DNA of 64,000 bases, from positions 6,138,001 to 6,202,000 of the forward strand of contig NZ_JAFBCM010000001.1 in assembly GCF_016907715.1 (NCBI RefSeq). The letters are read 5' to 3'. The position numbers and the translations under genes were made by a program. The notes beneath the pieces were generated by a model. That model was not told the origin of the DNA. It searched no databases and saw nothing but the letters and a program-made list of their open reading frames with translations. Positions 36,583-45,642 of the stretch are shown here, in pieces. Source of the DNA: Tenggerimyces flavus (GTDB lineage: Bacteria > Actinomycetota > Actinomycetes > Propionibacteriales > Actinopolymorphaceae). Position 1 is the stretch's first letter. Each line of letters begins with the position of its first letter.

Positions 36583-37581
36583 ATGAACGAGCTGGTCCTG
36601 GTCACCGGAGGCACCGGGTATGTCGCGGGGTGGTGCATCGCGGCGCTGCTCGAGCGCGGGTACGAGGTGCGGACGACCCTCCGTTCGACGAACCGGGAGG
36701 CGGCCGTCCGCGAGGCGGTCGGGGCGAGCGACCGGCTGGGGTTCGCGGTCGCCGACCTTACCTCCGACGAGGGCTGGGCGGAGGCGATGAAGGACGTCGA
36801 CTACGTGCTGCACGTCGCGTCGCCGCTGGGCATCAGCCAGACCGACGGCCCGGACACGATCGTAGAGACGGCCCGCGAGGGCACCCTCCGGGTGCTGCGC
36901 GCGGCGGTCGCGGCCGGGGTGAAGCGGGTCGTGATGACGTCGGCGGCGAACGCGGCGAGCCCGTCGTCGTACAACACCGAAGGCGTGACCGACGAGACGT
37001 TGTGGACCGACCCGGACGACCCGACGCTGATCCCGTACCGGCGGTCGAAGACCGCGGCCGAGCGCGCGGCGTGGGACTACATCCGCGACCACGGCGGTAC
37101 GACGGAGCTGACGACCGTGCTGCCCGGCGCGGTGTTCGGGCCGATCCTCGCGACCAGCACGATCGGCTCGGTGGCGATCGTGCAGCGGATGCTCGCCGGC
37201 CGGACGCCGGGCGTTCCCCGCATCGGACTGGAGGTCGTCGACGTCCGCGACCTCGCCGACCTGCACGTGCGTGCGATGACGGCTCCGGAGGCGGCGGGCG
37301 AGCGGTTCCTGGGGACGGGCGAGTTCCTGTGGATGCGCGACCTGGCGGTGACGCTGCGGGACGGGCTCGGCCGCAAGGTCCCGACCCGACAGCTCCCGGA
37401 CTTCGTCGTCCGCCTCGCCGCGCGGTTCGACCCGTCGCTGCGCGAGATCACCGTGTCGCTCGGCCGCCGGCACCGGCACAGCATCGGCAAGGCGAAGCGC
37501 GTGCTCGGCTGGCAGCCCCGCCCCGCGGCCGAGACCGTCCTCGACTGCGGCCGAAGCCTCATCGAGCACAACGCCGTTTAG
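36583..37581 (+). CDS. NAD(P)-dependent extended SDR (dihydroflavonol reductase-like)
   Basis: 332 aa from ATG 36583 with AGGAG 6 nt upstream (another ATG at 36577 overlaps the SD). Rossmann motif VTGGTGYVAGWC, DVDYVLHVASPL, and the SDR active site with Tyr in RRSKTAAERAAW region (YRRSK; YxxxK) and MTSAANA (Ser). The pattern is that of dihydroflavonol-4-reductase-like extended SDRs. It is under the divergent TetR regulator; substrate unknown. Confidence 0.93.
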   Translation: MNELVLVTGGTGYVAGWCIAALLERGYEVRTTLRSTNREAAVREAVGASDRLGFAVADLTSDEGWAEAMKDVDYVLHVASPLGISQTDGPDTIVETAREGTLRVLRAAVAAGVKRVVMTSAANAASPSSYNTEGVTDETLWTDPDDPTLIPYRRSKTAAERAAWDYIRDHGGTTELTTVLPGAVFGPILATSTIGSVAIVQRMLAGRTPGVPRIGLEVVDVRDLADLHVRAMTAPEAAGERFLGTGEFLWMRDLAVTLRDGLGRKVPTRQLPDFVVRLAARFDPSLREITVSLGRRHRHSIGKAKRVLGWQPRPAAETVLDCGRSLIEHNAV

Positions 37582-37599
37582 CCCGACCCACCCCGCCGC

Positions 37600-37675
37600 G
37601 TGATCATGTACGTGATCGTGAAGCCAAACTGGTCGTATACGCCGGGTTTGCCTTCATGATCACGTACATGATCAC
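37600..37675. repeat. 76-bp GTGATCATGTACGTGATC palindrome, copy 2
   Basis: Arms at 37600-37623 and 37652-37675 match copy 1 (17601) with one mismatch within the pair; the loop again has GGTCGTATACGCCGGGTTTGC-like sequence. Located between the convergent SDR and DUF4091 genes, so a bidirectional-terminator role is conceivable for this copy. Confidence 0.9.
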
Positions 37676-37680
37676 TCCGC

Positions 37681-39363
37681 TCAGTTGACCGCGTTGGCTG
37701 CGGCGACGAGGAGTGCCTTGCTCTGTTGGGCGATGAAGGCCGGATCGGTGCTGTAGACGTCGAACGACTCGACCAGCGAACGCGCCAGGTCGTGCGCCGC
37801 GGCCGGGTCGCGCTCACCCAGGATGCGCAGCAGCTCGTAGTCCTCATGGCCGTCCCGCGTCGCGATGCCGCGCACCGAGCTCCGCACCGTGGTGTTCGCC
37901 GGGTCGGGATAGACGATGTAGCCGTCACCGGGCCGCGGCTCGCCGCCGCCCGTTCCGGTGTAGCCCGACTCGGCCCACGCGTTGTAACCCCAGTGGAAGA
38001 AACCGGTGATCCCGTACCGGTAGTTGCCCCACGCGATCAGCTTCGCGGTCGACGGCGCCTGCAGGGTCATCCGGTCGAGCCAGCCGTCCGCCGGATCGGA
38101 GCAGAAGCCGCAGGTGTAGCTCCACACCTGCTCGCCGAGCTCCTGGCGGCCGCCGTACCAACCGTCGGCGTCCTCGAACTCCTGCACGCTCGGGATCCAG
38201 ATGTCGACGCTCCCCACGTAGTCGGTCGAGCGTCCGTTGATCGCGTCCTGGATCGTCGAGATCGGGCCGAAGTACGAGCGGTACAGCGCCACCAGGTCCG
38301 CGTAGTTGGACGGGTTCGACGGCTCGTCGCTGATCGTCTGGTACCACCGCGCGGTCCAGCCCTTGGCGTCCAGATGGGCTTTGAGGGCTGGGATGTACGC
38401 GTTCAGCCATCGGTTCGCGTCCACCGAGCCGACGGCGGCTTGGCCGATCTTCCCACTACTGTTGATGATCCAGACCTTGTTCGATCCACCGGGCCCAGCG
38501 TTGAGCAGCGGGTTGCCGCGGAACGTCGTGACCGCGCCGTGCGCGAGGAAGCGTTCGATGAACTGGTCGAAGCGGCTCCAGTCGAACGTGTACTGCCCGT
38601 TCACGAGCCGGCTGCCGCCGTCGAGCACGAGGTCGATGGAGACGTGCAACTGGTTGTGGCGTTGGGCTTTCATCTCCTCGGCGATGTTGTCCATCAGCGT
38701 CCACCACTGCGGCGAGTAGCGCGGGTACCGGTACTTGTCCCAGATCTCGTCGGCGATGATCCCACCGTCGGAGTCGGCGTAGCCGTTCATGAAGACGCTC
38801 CACGTACCGGAGACGTACTCGCTGTCGGCCGGGTCGGGAATCTCGACCGCGTACACCGTGAGTGCGATCGGCACGACCTTCTCGCCGGCGGTGGTGTGGA
38901 CGGTGGCGTTGCCGCTGTACGGGCCTGCCGCTTGGCCGCGCGGCACGTCCACGGTCAACCAGATGCCCTGCGTCGCGTTCGCACCCACCGCGACCGTCGG
39001 GTCGTTGCTGAGCGGATCGGGGTGCCCGCCACCGTTGCCGTCGGCGTCGTAGTACTGCTGGAGCTTGAAGCTCAGGTTGCCGCGGCCGAGCGTCGCCGGC
39101 CCGGCGAGGTCGGTGAACGTGACGCCGGTGACCGTGAACGCGGCGGTGTGCCTGAGTAACACCTGTGCCGACTGCCGTTCGTTGCGCGCGGCGTCCCAGC
39201 TGATCGACGTCGCCGCGCCCGCCGGGCGGGGCGTGGGCTGAAGGATCTGTTCGAACGCGTTCGCCGTCCACACCTCGGGCCCCGCGGCGTACGCCGGACC
39301 ACTCATGGCCGCGACCAGGATCAACCCGAGCCCCACCGTCCACACTGCCGCTGCCCGTCGCAT
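37681..39363 (-). CDS. Secreted DUF4091 protein, glycoside-hydrolase-like
   Basis: 560 aa from ATG 39363 with GGAGG 4 nt upstream. Signal peptide AVWTVGLGLILVAAMSG...PAYA. After an N-terminal beta domain (AQVLLRHTAAFTVTGV, PYSGNATVHTTAG) comes a barrel-like part: FIERFLAHGAVTTFRGN, WYQTISDEPSNPSNYADL, and the DUF4091 end TGFFHWGYNAWAESGYTG, IATRDGHEDYELLRIL. The Asp-Glu of SDEP fits a glycosidase-like active site; the family is thought to act on polysaccharides, but activity is not shown for this protein. Confidence 0.88.
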   Translation of the reverse strand: MRRAAAVWTVGLGLILVAAMSGPAYAAGPEVWTANAFEQILQPTPRPAGAATSISWDAARNERQSAQVLLRHTAAFTVTGVTFTDLAGPATLGRGNLSFKLQQYYDADGNGGGHPDPLSNDPTVAVGANATQGIWLTVDVPRGQAAGPYSGNATVHTTAGEKVVPIALTVYAVEIPDPADSEYVSGTWSVFMNGYADSDGGIIADEIWDKYRYPRYSPQWWTLMDNIAEEMKAQRHNQLHVSIDLVLDGGSRLVNGQYTFDWSRFDQFIERFLAHGAVTTFRGNPLLNAGPGGSNKVWIINSSGKIGQAAVGSVDANRWLNAYIPALKAHLDAKGWTARWYQTISDEPSNPSNYADLVALYRSYFGPISTIQDAINGRSTDYVGSVDIWIPSVQEFEDADGWYGGRQELGEQVWSYTCGFCSDPADGWLDRMTLQAPSTAKLIAWGNYRYGITGFFHWGYNAWAESGYTGTGGGEPRPGDGYIVYPDPANTTVRSSVRGIATRDGHEDYELLRILGERDPAAAHDLARSLVESFDVYSTDPAFIAQQSKALLVAAANAVN

Positions 39364-39491
39364 ATGCCCTCCCGCTGATTCGACTGGTCTCCGTCATTAT
39401 TACGGCGGGATCGGCCGTCGAGTCAGCAAGAAGCGGTGGACACTTGTGGCCAGAACGGAGGCTTTACGTCGCACTCCGCGCGAAAGACGGG

Positions 39492-40622
39492 TCAGCCGCC
39501 GGAGATGCCGAGCTCGGCGGCGGACAGCTCGTCGCGCGTCCCGTCGGTGTCGTCGAGCCAGCCGTACGGCAGCGTGACCGGCCGCGGCGCACCCTGGCGG
39601 CCGCGCGGCTGGCCGAGCTCGTGCGCCGGGAACGGCTCTGCCGGGTCCAGCTCCGCGAGCAGCCGGTCGAGCTCGTCGAGCGAGGAGAGCATGCCGAGCT
39701 CGGTGCGTACGCGGGTGCCGACCGAGAAGCCCTTGAGGTACCACGCGACGTGCTTGCGGAACTCCCGGCAGGCGCGGTCCTCGCCGTCGTACGACGCGAG
39801 CAGCTCGACGTGGCGGCGCATCATCACCGCGACCTCGCCCAACGTCGGCAACGGCGGCGCGTCCTCGCCAGCGAACGCCGCGGCCAGATCGCGAAACAGC
39901 CAAGGCCTTCCGAGGCAGCCGCGCCCGACGACCACACCGGCGCAACCTGTGGTTGACACCATGCGCAACGCGTCGGACGCCTCCCAGATGTCGCCGTTGC
40001 CGAGTACCGGGATCGAGACATGCTCGACCAGGTTGGCGATCGCCGACCAGTCCGCCTTGCCGGAGTAGTGCTGCACCGCGGTCCGCCCGTGCAGCGCGAT
40101 CGCCGCGGCACCGGACTCCTCGGCGATCCGACCGGCGTCGAGGTAGGTCAGCTTGTCGTCGTCGAGTCCCTTGCGGGTCTTCATCGTCACCGGTACGCCG
40201 TACGGCGCGGCCGCCTCGACCGCCGCGGACAGGATGCGGCCGAGCAGCACGCGCTTCCATGGCAGCGCCGCTCCCCCGCCGCGCCGGGTGACCTTGGGTA
40301 CGGGGCAGCCGAAGTTCAGGTCGACGTGCCGGACGCCGTACTCCTCGCACAGGATCGCGGTCGCCTTGCCGACGTAGGTGGGATCGACGCCGTACAGCTG
40401 CACCGACCGCACGGTCTCGCCGGGCGAGAACACCAGCATGTCGCGGGTCTTCTCGTCACCCTCGACGAGCCCGCGGGAGGTGATCATCTCGCAGACGTAC
40501 AGCCCCGCGCCCTGCTCAAGGCAGAGCGCACGGAACGCGGCGTTCGTGACACCGGCCATCGGCGCGAGCACGACGGGCGGGTCAACGGTCAGCGGACCGA
40601 TCCGGAGCGGGGGCGTGGGCAC
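39492..40622 (-). CDS. dusB: tRNA-dihydrouridine synthase
   Basis: 376 aa from GTG 40622; TACCAT lies 7 nt upstream, which supports a leaderless start. It reduces uridine in tRNA D-loops using FMN. Motifs: VVLAPMAGVTNAAFRALC, catalytic Cys in DLNFGCPVPKVTRRGGG, VTMKTRKGLDD, ALHGRTAVQHYSG and VGRGCLGRPWLFRDL. Length and C-terminal helical domain fit the DusB/NifR3 type common in actinomycetes. Neighbour of glyS as in relatives. Confidence 0.96.
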   Translation of the reverse strand: MPTPPLRIGPLTVDPPVVLAPMAGVTNAAFRALCLEQGAGLYVCEMITSRGLVEGDEKTRDMLVFSPGETVRSVQLYGVDPTYVGKATAILCEEYGVRHVDLNFGCPVPKVTRRGGGAALPWKRVLLGRILSAAVEAAAPYGVPVTMKTRKGLDDDKLTYLDAGRIAEESGAAAIALHGRTAVQHYSGKADWSAIANLVEHVSIPVLGNGDIWEASDALRMVSTTGCAGVVVGRGCLGRPWLFRDLAAAFAGEDAPPLPTLGEVAVMMRRHVELLASYDGEDRACREFRKHVAWYLKGFSVGTRVRTELGMLSSLDELDRLLAELDPAEPFPAHELGQPRGRQGAPRPVTLPYGWLDDTDGTRDELSAAELGISGG

Positions 40623-40642
40623 GGTGTCGATGGTACGTGGGC

Positions 40643-41380
40643 CTACTTGGCCGGCAGGAAGATCAGCGAGCCGTCGTTCAGCAGCTCGCCGAAGTAGGTC
40701 GTGTTCGTCCCGGTGATGTCGGTGACCGTGCAGGACAGGCCGTCGTTCTTGCCGACCTTGACCAGCTTCAGCGCCTCCATCGAGCAGGCCACCTTCGCCG
40801 GCTTGTAGGACTGGCGGGTGAGCTCGTGCAGCGCCTTCGGCTTGGAGACCGGGAGGTACGTCGCGTTCCACTTGAGCTTGACGTCCTTGGTGCCCACGGT
40901 CGCGTCGATCTCGTACCGGACCGTGATCCCGCCGGTGAGCATCACGTCACAGGCGAACGAGTGGTCGCCGCGCTCGGCGAGCTTGCTCTCGGAGATGTCG
41001 CAGTCGGTCTCGGCCTTCTTGTCGTACACGCCGAGGGAGTTCCATGCGATCTGGCGCAGGCTGAAGTCGAGCCGGGTCAGCTCCGGGGTGTCGTCGTCTG
41101 GGGCCTTCGGGACCTTGGGGTTGGGGAACGCCTTCGCCGGCTGCTTCAGCGCGGGCAGCGTGACGGGCTTGCTCGGCGACGGTGGCGGGGACGGGGCGCT
41201 GGACTTGGTCGGCGGGTCCTGCGTCTTCGGCTTCGGCGCGTTGGCGTCCTCGTTGGCGTTCGTCGAATGCGCCACCAGCAGCGTCGAGTCGAACGCGCCC
41301 AGACCGGCGGCGACCGCGACGCCGAGCGTCCCGGCCGCGGCGATCGCGGTCAGGAGGCGCAGTGGAGCGGTGGGTTTCAT
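40643..41380 (-). CDS. Secreted or anchored protein with paired-Cys repeats
   Basis: 245 aa from ATG 41380 with GAGG six nt upstream. A hydrophobic N-terminus (LLTAIAAAGTLGVAVAAGLG) is followed by a Pro/Lys/Ser linker of about 40 residues. The folded part shows two similar halves, each with a Cys pair: AETDCDISESKLAE...HSFACDVMLTG and AKVACSMEALKL...DGLSCTVTDITG. This resembles DUF4333-type actinobacterial exported domains, without certainty. It lies 8 nt downstream of glyS. Confidence 0.75.
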   Translation of the reverse strand: MKPTAPLRLLTAIAAAGTLGVAVAAGLGAFDSTLLVAHSTNANEDANAPKPKTQDPPTKSSAPSPPPSPSKPVTLPALKQPAKAFPNPKVPKAPDDDTPELTRLDFSLRQIAWNSLGVYDKKAETDCDISESKLAERGDHSFACDVMLTGGITVRYEIDATVGTKDVKLKWNATYLPVSKPKALHELTRQSYKPAKVACSMEALKLVKVGKNDGLSCTVTDITGTNTTYFGELLNDGSLIFLPAK

Positions 41381-41388
41381 TCGCGACC

Positions 41389-42771
41389 TCAGCAACCAAC
41401 CAACCGTTGCGCGAGGTAGCCCGGCACCTCGGCGGCGGGTACCCGTTCCTGCTTCATCGAGTCGCGTTCGCGCACGGTCACAGCGTCGTCCTCCAGCGAC
41501 TCGAAGTCGATCGTCACGCAGTACGGCGTACCGATCTCGTCCTGCCGGCGATAGCGGCGCCCGATCGCGCCGGCGTCGTCGAACTCGACGTTCCACGACA
41601 TCCGCAACGTGCTCGCGAGCTGCTTGGCCTTGGGCGACAGGTCGGGGTTGCGGGACAGCGGGAGCACGGCGACCTTCACCGGGGCGAGGCGCGGGTCGAG
41701 CCGCAGCACGGTGCGCTTCTCGAGCACGCCCTTGGCGTTCGGGGCCTCGTCCTCGGTGTAGGAGTCGAGCAGGAACGCGAGCACGGAGCGGGTCAGGCCG
41801 GCGGACGGCTCGATGACGTACGGCGTCCAGCGCTTGCCCTTCTCCTGGTCGAAGTAGGACAGGTCGACGCCCGACTTCTGCGAGTGCACGTTGAGGTCGT
41901 AGTCGAAGCGGTTGGCGATGCCCTCGAGCTCGGAGAACTCGTCGCCGCCGAAGCGGAAGCGGTACTCGATGTCGACGGTCCGCTTGGAGTAGTGGGAGAG
42001 CTTCTCCTTGGGGTGCTCGAAGAAGCGGAGGTTGTCGGGGTTCATGCCGAGGCCGACGTACCAGTCCCAGCGGGCCTGCAGCCACTCGTCGTGCGCCTGC
42101 TCGTCGGTGCCGGGCTCGACGAAGTACTCCAGCTCCATCTGCTCGAACTCGCGGGTGCGGAAGATGAAGTTTCCGGGCGTGATCTCGTTCCGGAACGACT
42201 TGCCGACCTGCGCGATGCCGAACGGCGGCTTCTTGCGGGCGGCCTGCATGACGTTCGCGAAGTTCACGAAGATGCCCTGGGCTGTTTCTGGCCTGAGGTA
42301 GTGCAGGCCTTCTTGGCTCTCGACCGGCCCGAGGTTGGTCTTGAGCAGGCCGTTGAACATGCGCTGCTCGGTGAACGCGCCCTTCGCTCCGCAGTGGGTG
42401 CAGTTGACGTCGGAGAGGTCCGGCTGGGGTGGGCGTCCGTGCTTGGCCTCGAACGCTTCCTCGAGGTGGTCGGCGCGGAACCGGCGGTGGCAGGCCTGGC
42501 ACTCGGTGAGCGGGTCGACGAACGCCTCGACGTGGCCGGAGGCCTCCCAGACCTGCTTGGGGAGGATCACGCTCGAGTCGAGACCGACGATGTCGTCCCG
42601 GCCCTGCACCATGCTGCGCCACCACTGGCGCTTGATGTTCTCCTTGAGCTCGACGCCGAGCGGACCGTAGTCCCAGGCGGAGCGGGTGCCACCGTAGATC
42701 TCGCCGCACGGGAAGACGAACCCGCGTCGCTTGCAGAGGCTGACGAGGGACTCGATGCGATCTACTGGCAC
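41389..42771 (-). CDS. glyS: Glycyl-tRNA synthetase (dimeric type)
   Basis: 460 aa from GTG 42771, with GGAGAG about 7-9 nt upstream; ATG 42786 is an in-frame alternative. Class II motifs: [15 protein letters not shown] and [15 protein letters not shown] at the start, a zinc-binding region ([18 protein letters not shown]), motif 2 [20 protein letters not shown], the [10 protein letters not shown] stretch, and motif 3 [13 protein letters not shown]. The alpha2 type charges tRNA-Gly without a separate beta subunit. First gene of the glyS-dusB run. Confidence 0.97.
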   Translation of the reverse strand: MPVDRIESLVSLCKRRGFVFPCGEIYGGTRSAWDYGPLGVELKENIKRQWWRSMVQGRDDIVGLDSSVILPKQVWEASGHVEAFVDPLTECQACHRRFRADHLEEAFEAKHGRPPQPDLSDVNCTHCGAKGAFTEQRMFNGLLKTNLGPVESQEGLHYLRPETAQGIFVNFANVMQAARKKPPFGIAQVGKSFRNEITPGNFIFRTREFEQMELEYFVEPGTDEQAHDEWLQARWDWYVGLGMNPDNLRFFEHPKEKLSHYSKRTVDIEYRFRFGGDEFSELEGIANRFDYDLNVHSQKSGVDLSYFDQEKGKRWTPYVIEPSAGLTRSVLAFLLDSYTEDEAPNAKGVLEKRTVLRLDPRLAPVKVAVLPLSRNPDLSPKAKQLASTLRMSWNVEFDDAGAIGRRYRRQDEIGTPYCVTIDFESLEDDAVTVRERDSMKQERVPAAEVPGYLAQRLVGC

Positions 42772-42964
42772 GCCTGGACTCTCCATCCGGCTGGCTGTCG
42801 GCGAGGGCAAGTCGTCCCACGATAGCCAGGTGCGCAAGGGGTTGGCTTGCCGGCCCACCCGTGAGATGTGACCGAACGCACGGCCCGGCGCGGCATGTCG
42901 TGGCCGATCTGGGCGCCTTTGCCCCGATTCTCCGCCGCGACGCTTTCGAGGCGGACGTGGCTGG

Positions 42965-43027
42965 GGTTGGCTGGGTCGGGGGACCCCTGTCCGAACCTAT
43001 GGGACCAGGGCGCCCCTCACCCCAACC
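42965..43027. repeat. CGAACCTATGGGACC-loop palindrome
   Basis: GGGTCGGGGGACCCC and a GGCGCCCCTCACCCC right arm surround the conserved loop TGTCCGAACCTATGGGACCA. Outer GGTTGG also pairs with CCAACC. This copy lies between divergent genes (glyS and the DUF6703-like gene), so simple termination does not explain it. The rest of the 480-nt gap holds only the neighbouring palindromes. Confidence 0.8.
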
Positions 43028-43047
43028 TCTGCGCGCGACCCCTGCCC

Positions 43048-43123
43048 GTGATCATGTACGTGATCGTGAAGGCAAACCCGGCGTATTCGACCAGTTCGCC
43101 TTCATGATCACGTTCATGATCAC
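43048..43123. repeat. 76-bp GTGATCATGTACGTGATC palindrome, copy 3 (inverted)
   Basis: Arms at 43048-43071 and 43100-43123; two mismatches inside the pair. Its loop is the reverse complement of the loops at 17625 and 37624, so the whole element is inserted in the opposite orientation. It lies in a divergent gap, unlike the other two copies. Confidence 0.87.
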
Positions 43124-43156
43124 GGGGCCTGGCGGGCAGCTGGCGGATGGGCGGCC

Positions 43157-43182
43157 GTTGGGACGAGGGTGCCCCCGACCCA
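43157..43182. repeat. Right-half fragment of the CGAACCTATGGGACC family
   Basis: GACGAGGGTGCCCCCGACCC matches only the right arm of the family; the left arm and loop are missing. Together with the neighbouring full copy it suggests that the copies in this gap have recombined or decayed. Confidence 0.6.
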
Positions 43183-43252
43183 ACACCGGTCAGGTTTCGA
43201 TAGAGGGACGCCCTCATTCGGAACGGGGAGGGCTGGGACGTAGGCTCCGTGC

Positions 43253-43642
43253 ATGTCCAACCGCCGTCGGTCCCAGCAGGGCGCTGCCCGTTCGCGTCCC
43301 GCCGCACCCGCGGGCGCCGGTGCTGGTGCTGGTGCGCGACCGGAGGCCATGCGGCCGGCGTCGCCGGGGTTCCGCGGCAAGGTCGAACGGGTCAGCTATC
43401 CCGTCCTCCGCGGTCTGCACCGGCAGCCGCGCTGGCTCGTGGTCGGCGGGCTGGTCGTCCTGCTCGTCGCCGGGCTGCTCGCGCCGAAGGTGGTCGCCGT
43501 ACCCGCGCTCGCCGTGGCGGTCGCATTCCTCGGCTGGCTGACCTACCTGGCCTGGCCCGAGGTGCACGGCAGCCGGCGGCTGGTCCGCATCGTCGCGCTC
43601 GTTCTCGCGGTCGCCGCCGTCGTCATGCGCGCCGTCACGTAG
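43253..43642 (+). CDS. Small membrane protein, DUF6703-like
   Basis: 129 aa from ATG 43253 (TAGGCT 6 nt upstream). A basic, Ala/Gly-rich N-terminus (SNRRRSQQGAARSRP) is followed by three hydrophobic helices: WLVVGGLVVLLVAGLLA, VVAVPALAVAVAFLGWL and IVALVLAVAAVVM. It looks like the DUF6703 family of actinomycete membrane proteins of unknown function; family name given from memory. Confidence 0.75.
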   Translation: MSNRRRSQQGAARSRPAAPAGAGAGAGARPEAMRPASPGFRGKVERVSYPVLRGLHRQPRWLVVGGLVVLLVAGLLAPKVVAVPALAVAVAFLGWLTYLAWPEVHGSRRLVRIVALVLAVAAVVMRAVT

Positions 43643-43700
43643 CCAGCCGCAGCCACCAGCCAGCTGGGCACCATCCGCCTTTGCCGCGTGCGCCGATCGT

Positions 43701-43790
43701 CCAATGATCATGTTTACACGGCGAGCAGGCACTTCACCTGGCGCCGACTCCACGTAAAGCACCCAATGACCGTGTAAACATGATCATTGG
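43701..43790. repeat. Perfect 21-bp inverted repeat with 48-nt loop
   Basis: CCAATGATCATGTTTACACG(G) at 43701-43721 is the exact reverse complement of 43770-43790. The TGATCATG core resembles the 75-bp palindromes but the rest differs. It lies between the DUF6703-like gene end and the znuA promoter. Confidence 0.85.
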
Positions 43791-43882
43791 CGGCAGCACG
43801 CGACGCCGGGCGATGACCCCCCCGTGCTCGACAACGCCTCGTAGTTGGTCACGCACTGTGTGTATCTTGAGATAGAGCCAGT

Positions 43883-43919
43883 TTGACAGTTACGAAGAGT
43901 AAGTTGAGAATGATTCTCA
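43883..43919 (+). promoter_or_regulatory. znuA promoter with overlapping Zur box
   Basis: TTGACA (43883-43888), a 17-nt spacer and GAGAAT (43906-43911) form a good sigma-70-type promoter that would start transcription at or beside ATG 43919. The dyad TGAGAATGATTCTCA (43905-43919) covers the -10 and touches the start codon; it matches the known actinobacterial Zur operator TGAAAATGATTTTCA in layout. Zur binding would block the polymerase when zinc is sufficient. Confidence 0.8.
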
Positions 43920-44860
43920 TGTTCTTGCGTGCTTCTCGACTTCTGCCCGCCCTCGCCGTGGTCGGCGCCCTCGCGCTCGCGGCTTGCGGGACCAACGGCA
44001 CCGCCGGTACGGGCGGCGGTGACAAGCTCGAGGTCGTCACCGCGTTCTATCCCCTCCAGTACGCGACCGAGCAGGTCGCCGGCGACCACGCCACGGTCAG
44101 CAACCTCACCAAGCCCGGCGCCGAGCCGCACGACCTGGAGCTCACCCCGCAGGACGTCGCGCAGCTGAGCGAGGCCGGCCTGGTCGTCTTCCTGCACGGC
44201 TTCCAGCCGGCCGTCGACGACGCCGTCGAGCAGGAGGCCAAGGACCGGAGCCTCGAAGTGAGCACGGCCGCCGACCTCAGCCGCCCCGCGGTCGAGGAGG
44301 AGCACGAAGGCGAAGAGGCGCACGCCGCCGAGGAGCTCAAGCACGACCCGCACTTCTGGCTCGACCCGACCAGGCTCGCCAAGGTCGGTACGGCCATCGC
44401 GGACAAGCTCGCCGAGGTCGACCCAGACAACGCCCAGGCGTACAAGGACAACGCCGCCAAGCTGAGCCAAGACCTCAAAGCCATCGACGAGGAGTTCAAG
44501 CAGGGCCTCGCCAGCTGCCAGAACAAGGATCTCGTCACCAGCCACCAGGCGTTCGGCTATCTCGCCGACCGCTACGGCCTCACCCAGGTCGGCATCAGCG
44601 GCCTCACGCCCGAGCAGGAGCCGTCGCCGGCGAAACTCGCCGAGGTGTCGAAGTTCGTTCGCGATCACCAGGTCCGTACGATCTACTACGAGACGTTGGT
44701 GAGCCCCACGATCGCCGAGACCGTCGCCCGCGAGACCAACGCGCAGACGGCCGTGCTCGATCCGCTCGAGGGCGTCACCGACGATTCCGCCGCCAAGGAC
44801 TACCCGGGCGTCATGCGAGCCAACCTGCAGGCGCTCGAGAAGGGTCAGAGCTGTTCGTGA
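43919..44860 (+). CDS. znuA: Zinc ABC transporter substrate-binding lipoprotein
   Basis: 313 aa from ATG 43919, taken as leaderless because the promoter ends beside it; TTG 43883 is the -35 element, not a start. Lipobox LALAACG. Cluster A-I metal-binding protein: TAFYPLQYATEQVAGD, GAEPHDLELTPQDV (His), the acidic/His loop EEEHEGEEAHAAEE, LKHDPHFWLDP (His), TSHQAFGYLADRYGL (His) and YYETLVSPTIAETVA. Zinc is favoured by the His/Glu-rich loop and the Zur box. First gene of znuA-znuC-znuB-zur. Confidence 0.95.
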   Translation: MFLRASRLLPALAVVGALALAACGTNGTAGTGGGDKLEVVTAFYPLQYATEQVAGDHATVSNLTKPGAEPHDLELTPQDVAQLSEAGLVVFLHGFQPAVDDAVEQEAKDRSLEVSTAADLSRPAVEEEHEGEEAHAAEELKHDPHFWLDPTRLAKVGTAIADKLAEVDPDNAQAYKDNAAKLSQDLKAIDEEFKQGLASCQNKDLVTSHQAFGYLADRYGLTQVGISGLTPEQEPSPAKLAEVSKFVRDHQVRTIYYETLVSPTIAETVARETNAQTAVLDPLEGVTDDSAAKDYPGVMRANLQALEKGQSCS

Positions 44861-45639
44861 CCGACGCACCCGCGATCAGGGTCCGCGGCGCCACCGTGGC
44901 GTTCGGCGACCGGCCGGCGCTCCGGCAGGTCGACCTCGACGTCGCGACCGGTGAGGTGGTGGCACTGCTGGGTCCGAACGGGTCCGGCAAGTCCACGCTG
45001 ATCCGCGCGATCCTCGGGCTGACCCCGCTCGCGGCCGGCACGATCGAGCTGTTCGGCGTTCCGTCGGCGCGGTTCAAGGACCGCGGCAGGCTCGGGTACG
45101 TTCCCCAACGCCACACCGTCGGCGGCGGCGTTCCGTCCACCGTGCAAGAGGTCGTCAGCTCCGGACGGCTGTCGAGGCGGCCGTTGTTCGCGCCGTTCCT
45201 CGGCTCGGCCGACCGCGAGGTCGTCTGCGACGCGATCGCCACCGTCGGGCTGACCGAGAAGCTCACGGCGCCGGTGTCCACGTTGTCGGGCGGCCAGCAG
45301 CGTCGCGCGCTCATCGCCCGCGCCCTCGCGGGGCAGCCGGACGTGCTGATCATGGACGAACCGTTCGCCGGCGTCGATGCGCCGAACCAGCAGATTCTCG
45401 CGCGTACGTTGGGAGATCTGGTCGAACGAGGCGTCACGCTGCTGCTCGTCACGCACGAGATCGGACCGATCGCCGCGCTGCTGAACCGCGCGGTCGTCCT
45501 CAGCCACGGCCACGTCGTGCACGACGGCGCACCGGACCAGGCGCTGCTCGACCGGTACGGCAATGGCGACCCGCACGCCGGATCCCCAACGCCAGCGAGC
45601 GAAACCGTACAGCTAGGCAATCTCAACGGATCGAGCTGA
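44857..45639 (+). CDS. znuC: Zinc ABC transporter ATP-binding protein
   Basis: 260 aa from GTG 44857, overlapping the znuA stop by 4 nt. Walker A GPNGSGKST, Q-loop YVPQRHTVG, signature LSGGQQRRALIARAL, Walker B VLIMDEPFAGVD, switch His LLVTHEIGPI. Typical of zinc/manganese importer ATPases. Energises the ZnuB permease encoded 3 nt downstream. Confidence 0.96.
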   Translation: MTDAPAIRVRGATVAFGDRPALRQVDLDVATGEVVALLGPNGSGKSTLIRAILGLTPLAAGTIELFGVPSARFKDRGRLGYVPQRHTVGGGVPSTVQEVVSSGRLSRRPLFAPFLGSADREVVCDAIATVGLTEKLTAPVSTLSGGQQRRALIARALAGQPDVLIMDEPFAGVDAPNQQILARTLGDLVERGVTLLLVTHEIGPIAALLNRAVVLSHGHVVHDGAPDQALLDRYGNGDPHAGSPTPASETVQLGNLNGSS

Positions 45640-45642
45640 CCG

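Noticed and set aside
34138-37569. A 1143-codon minus-strand ORF covering PhoD and the SDR region
   Set aside because: The part upstream of 35826 is antisense to the SDR gene or passes through the TetR gene in a different frame; the Tat signal and SD fix the PhoD start at 35826.
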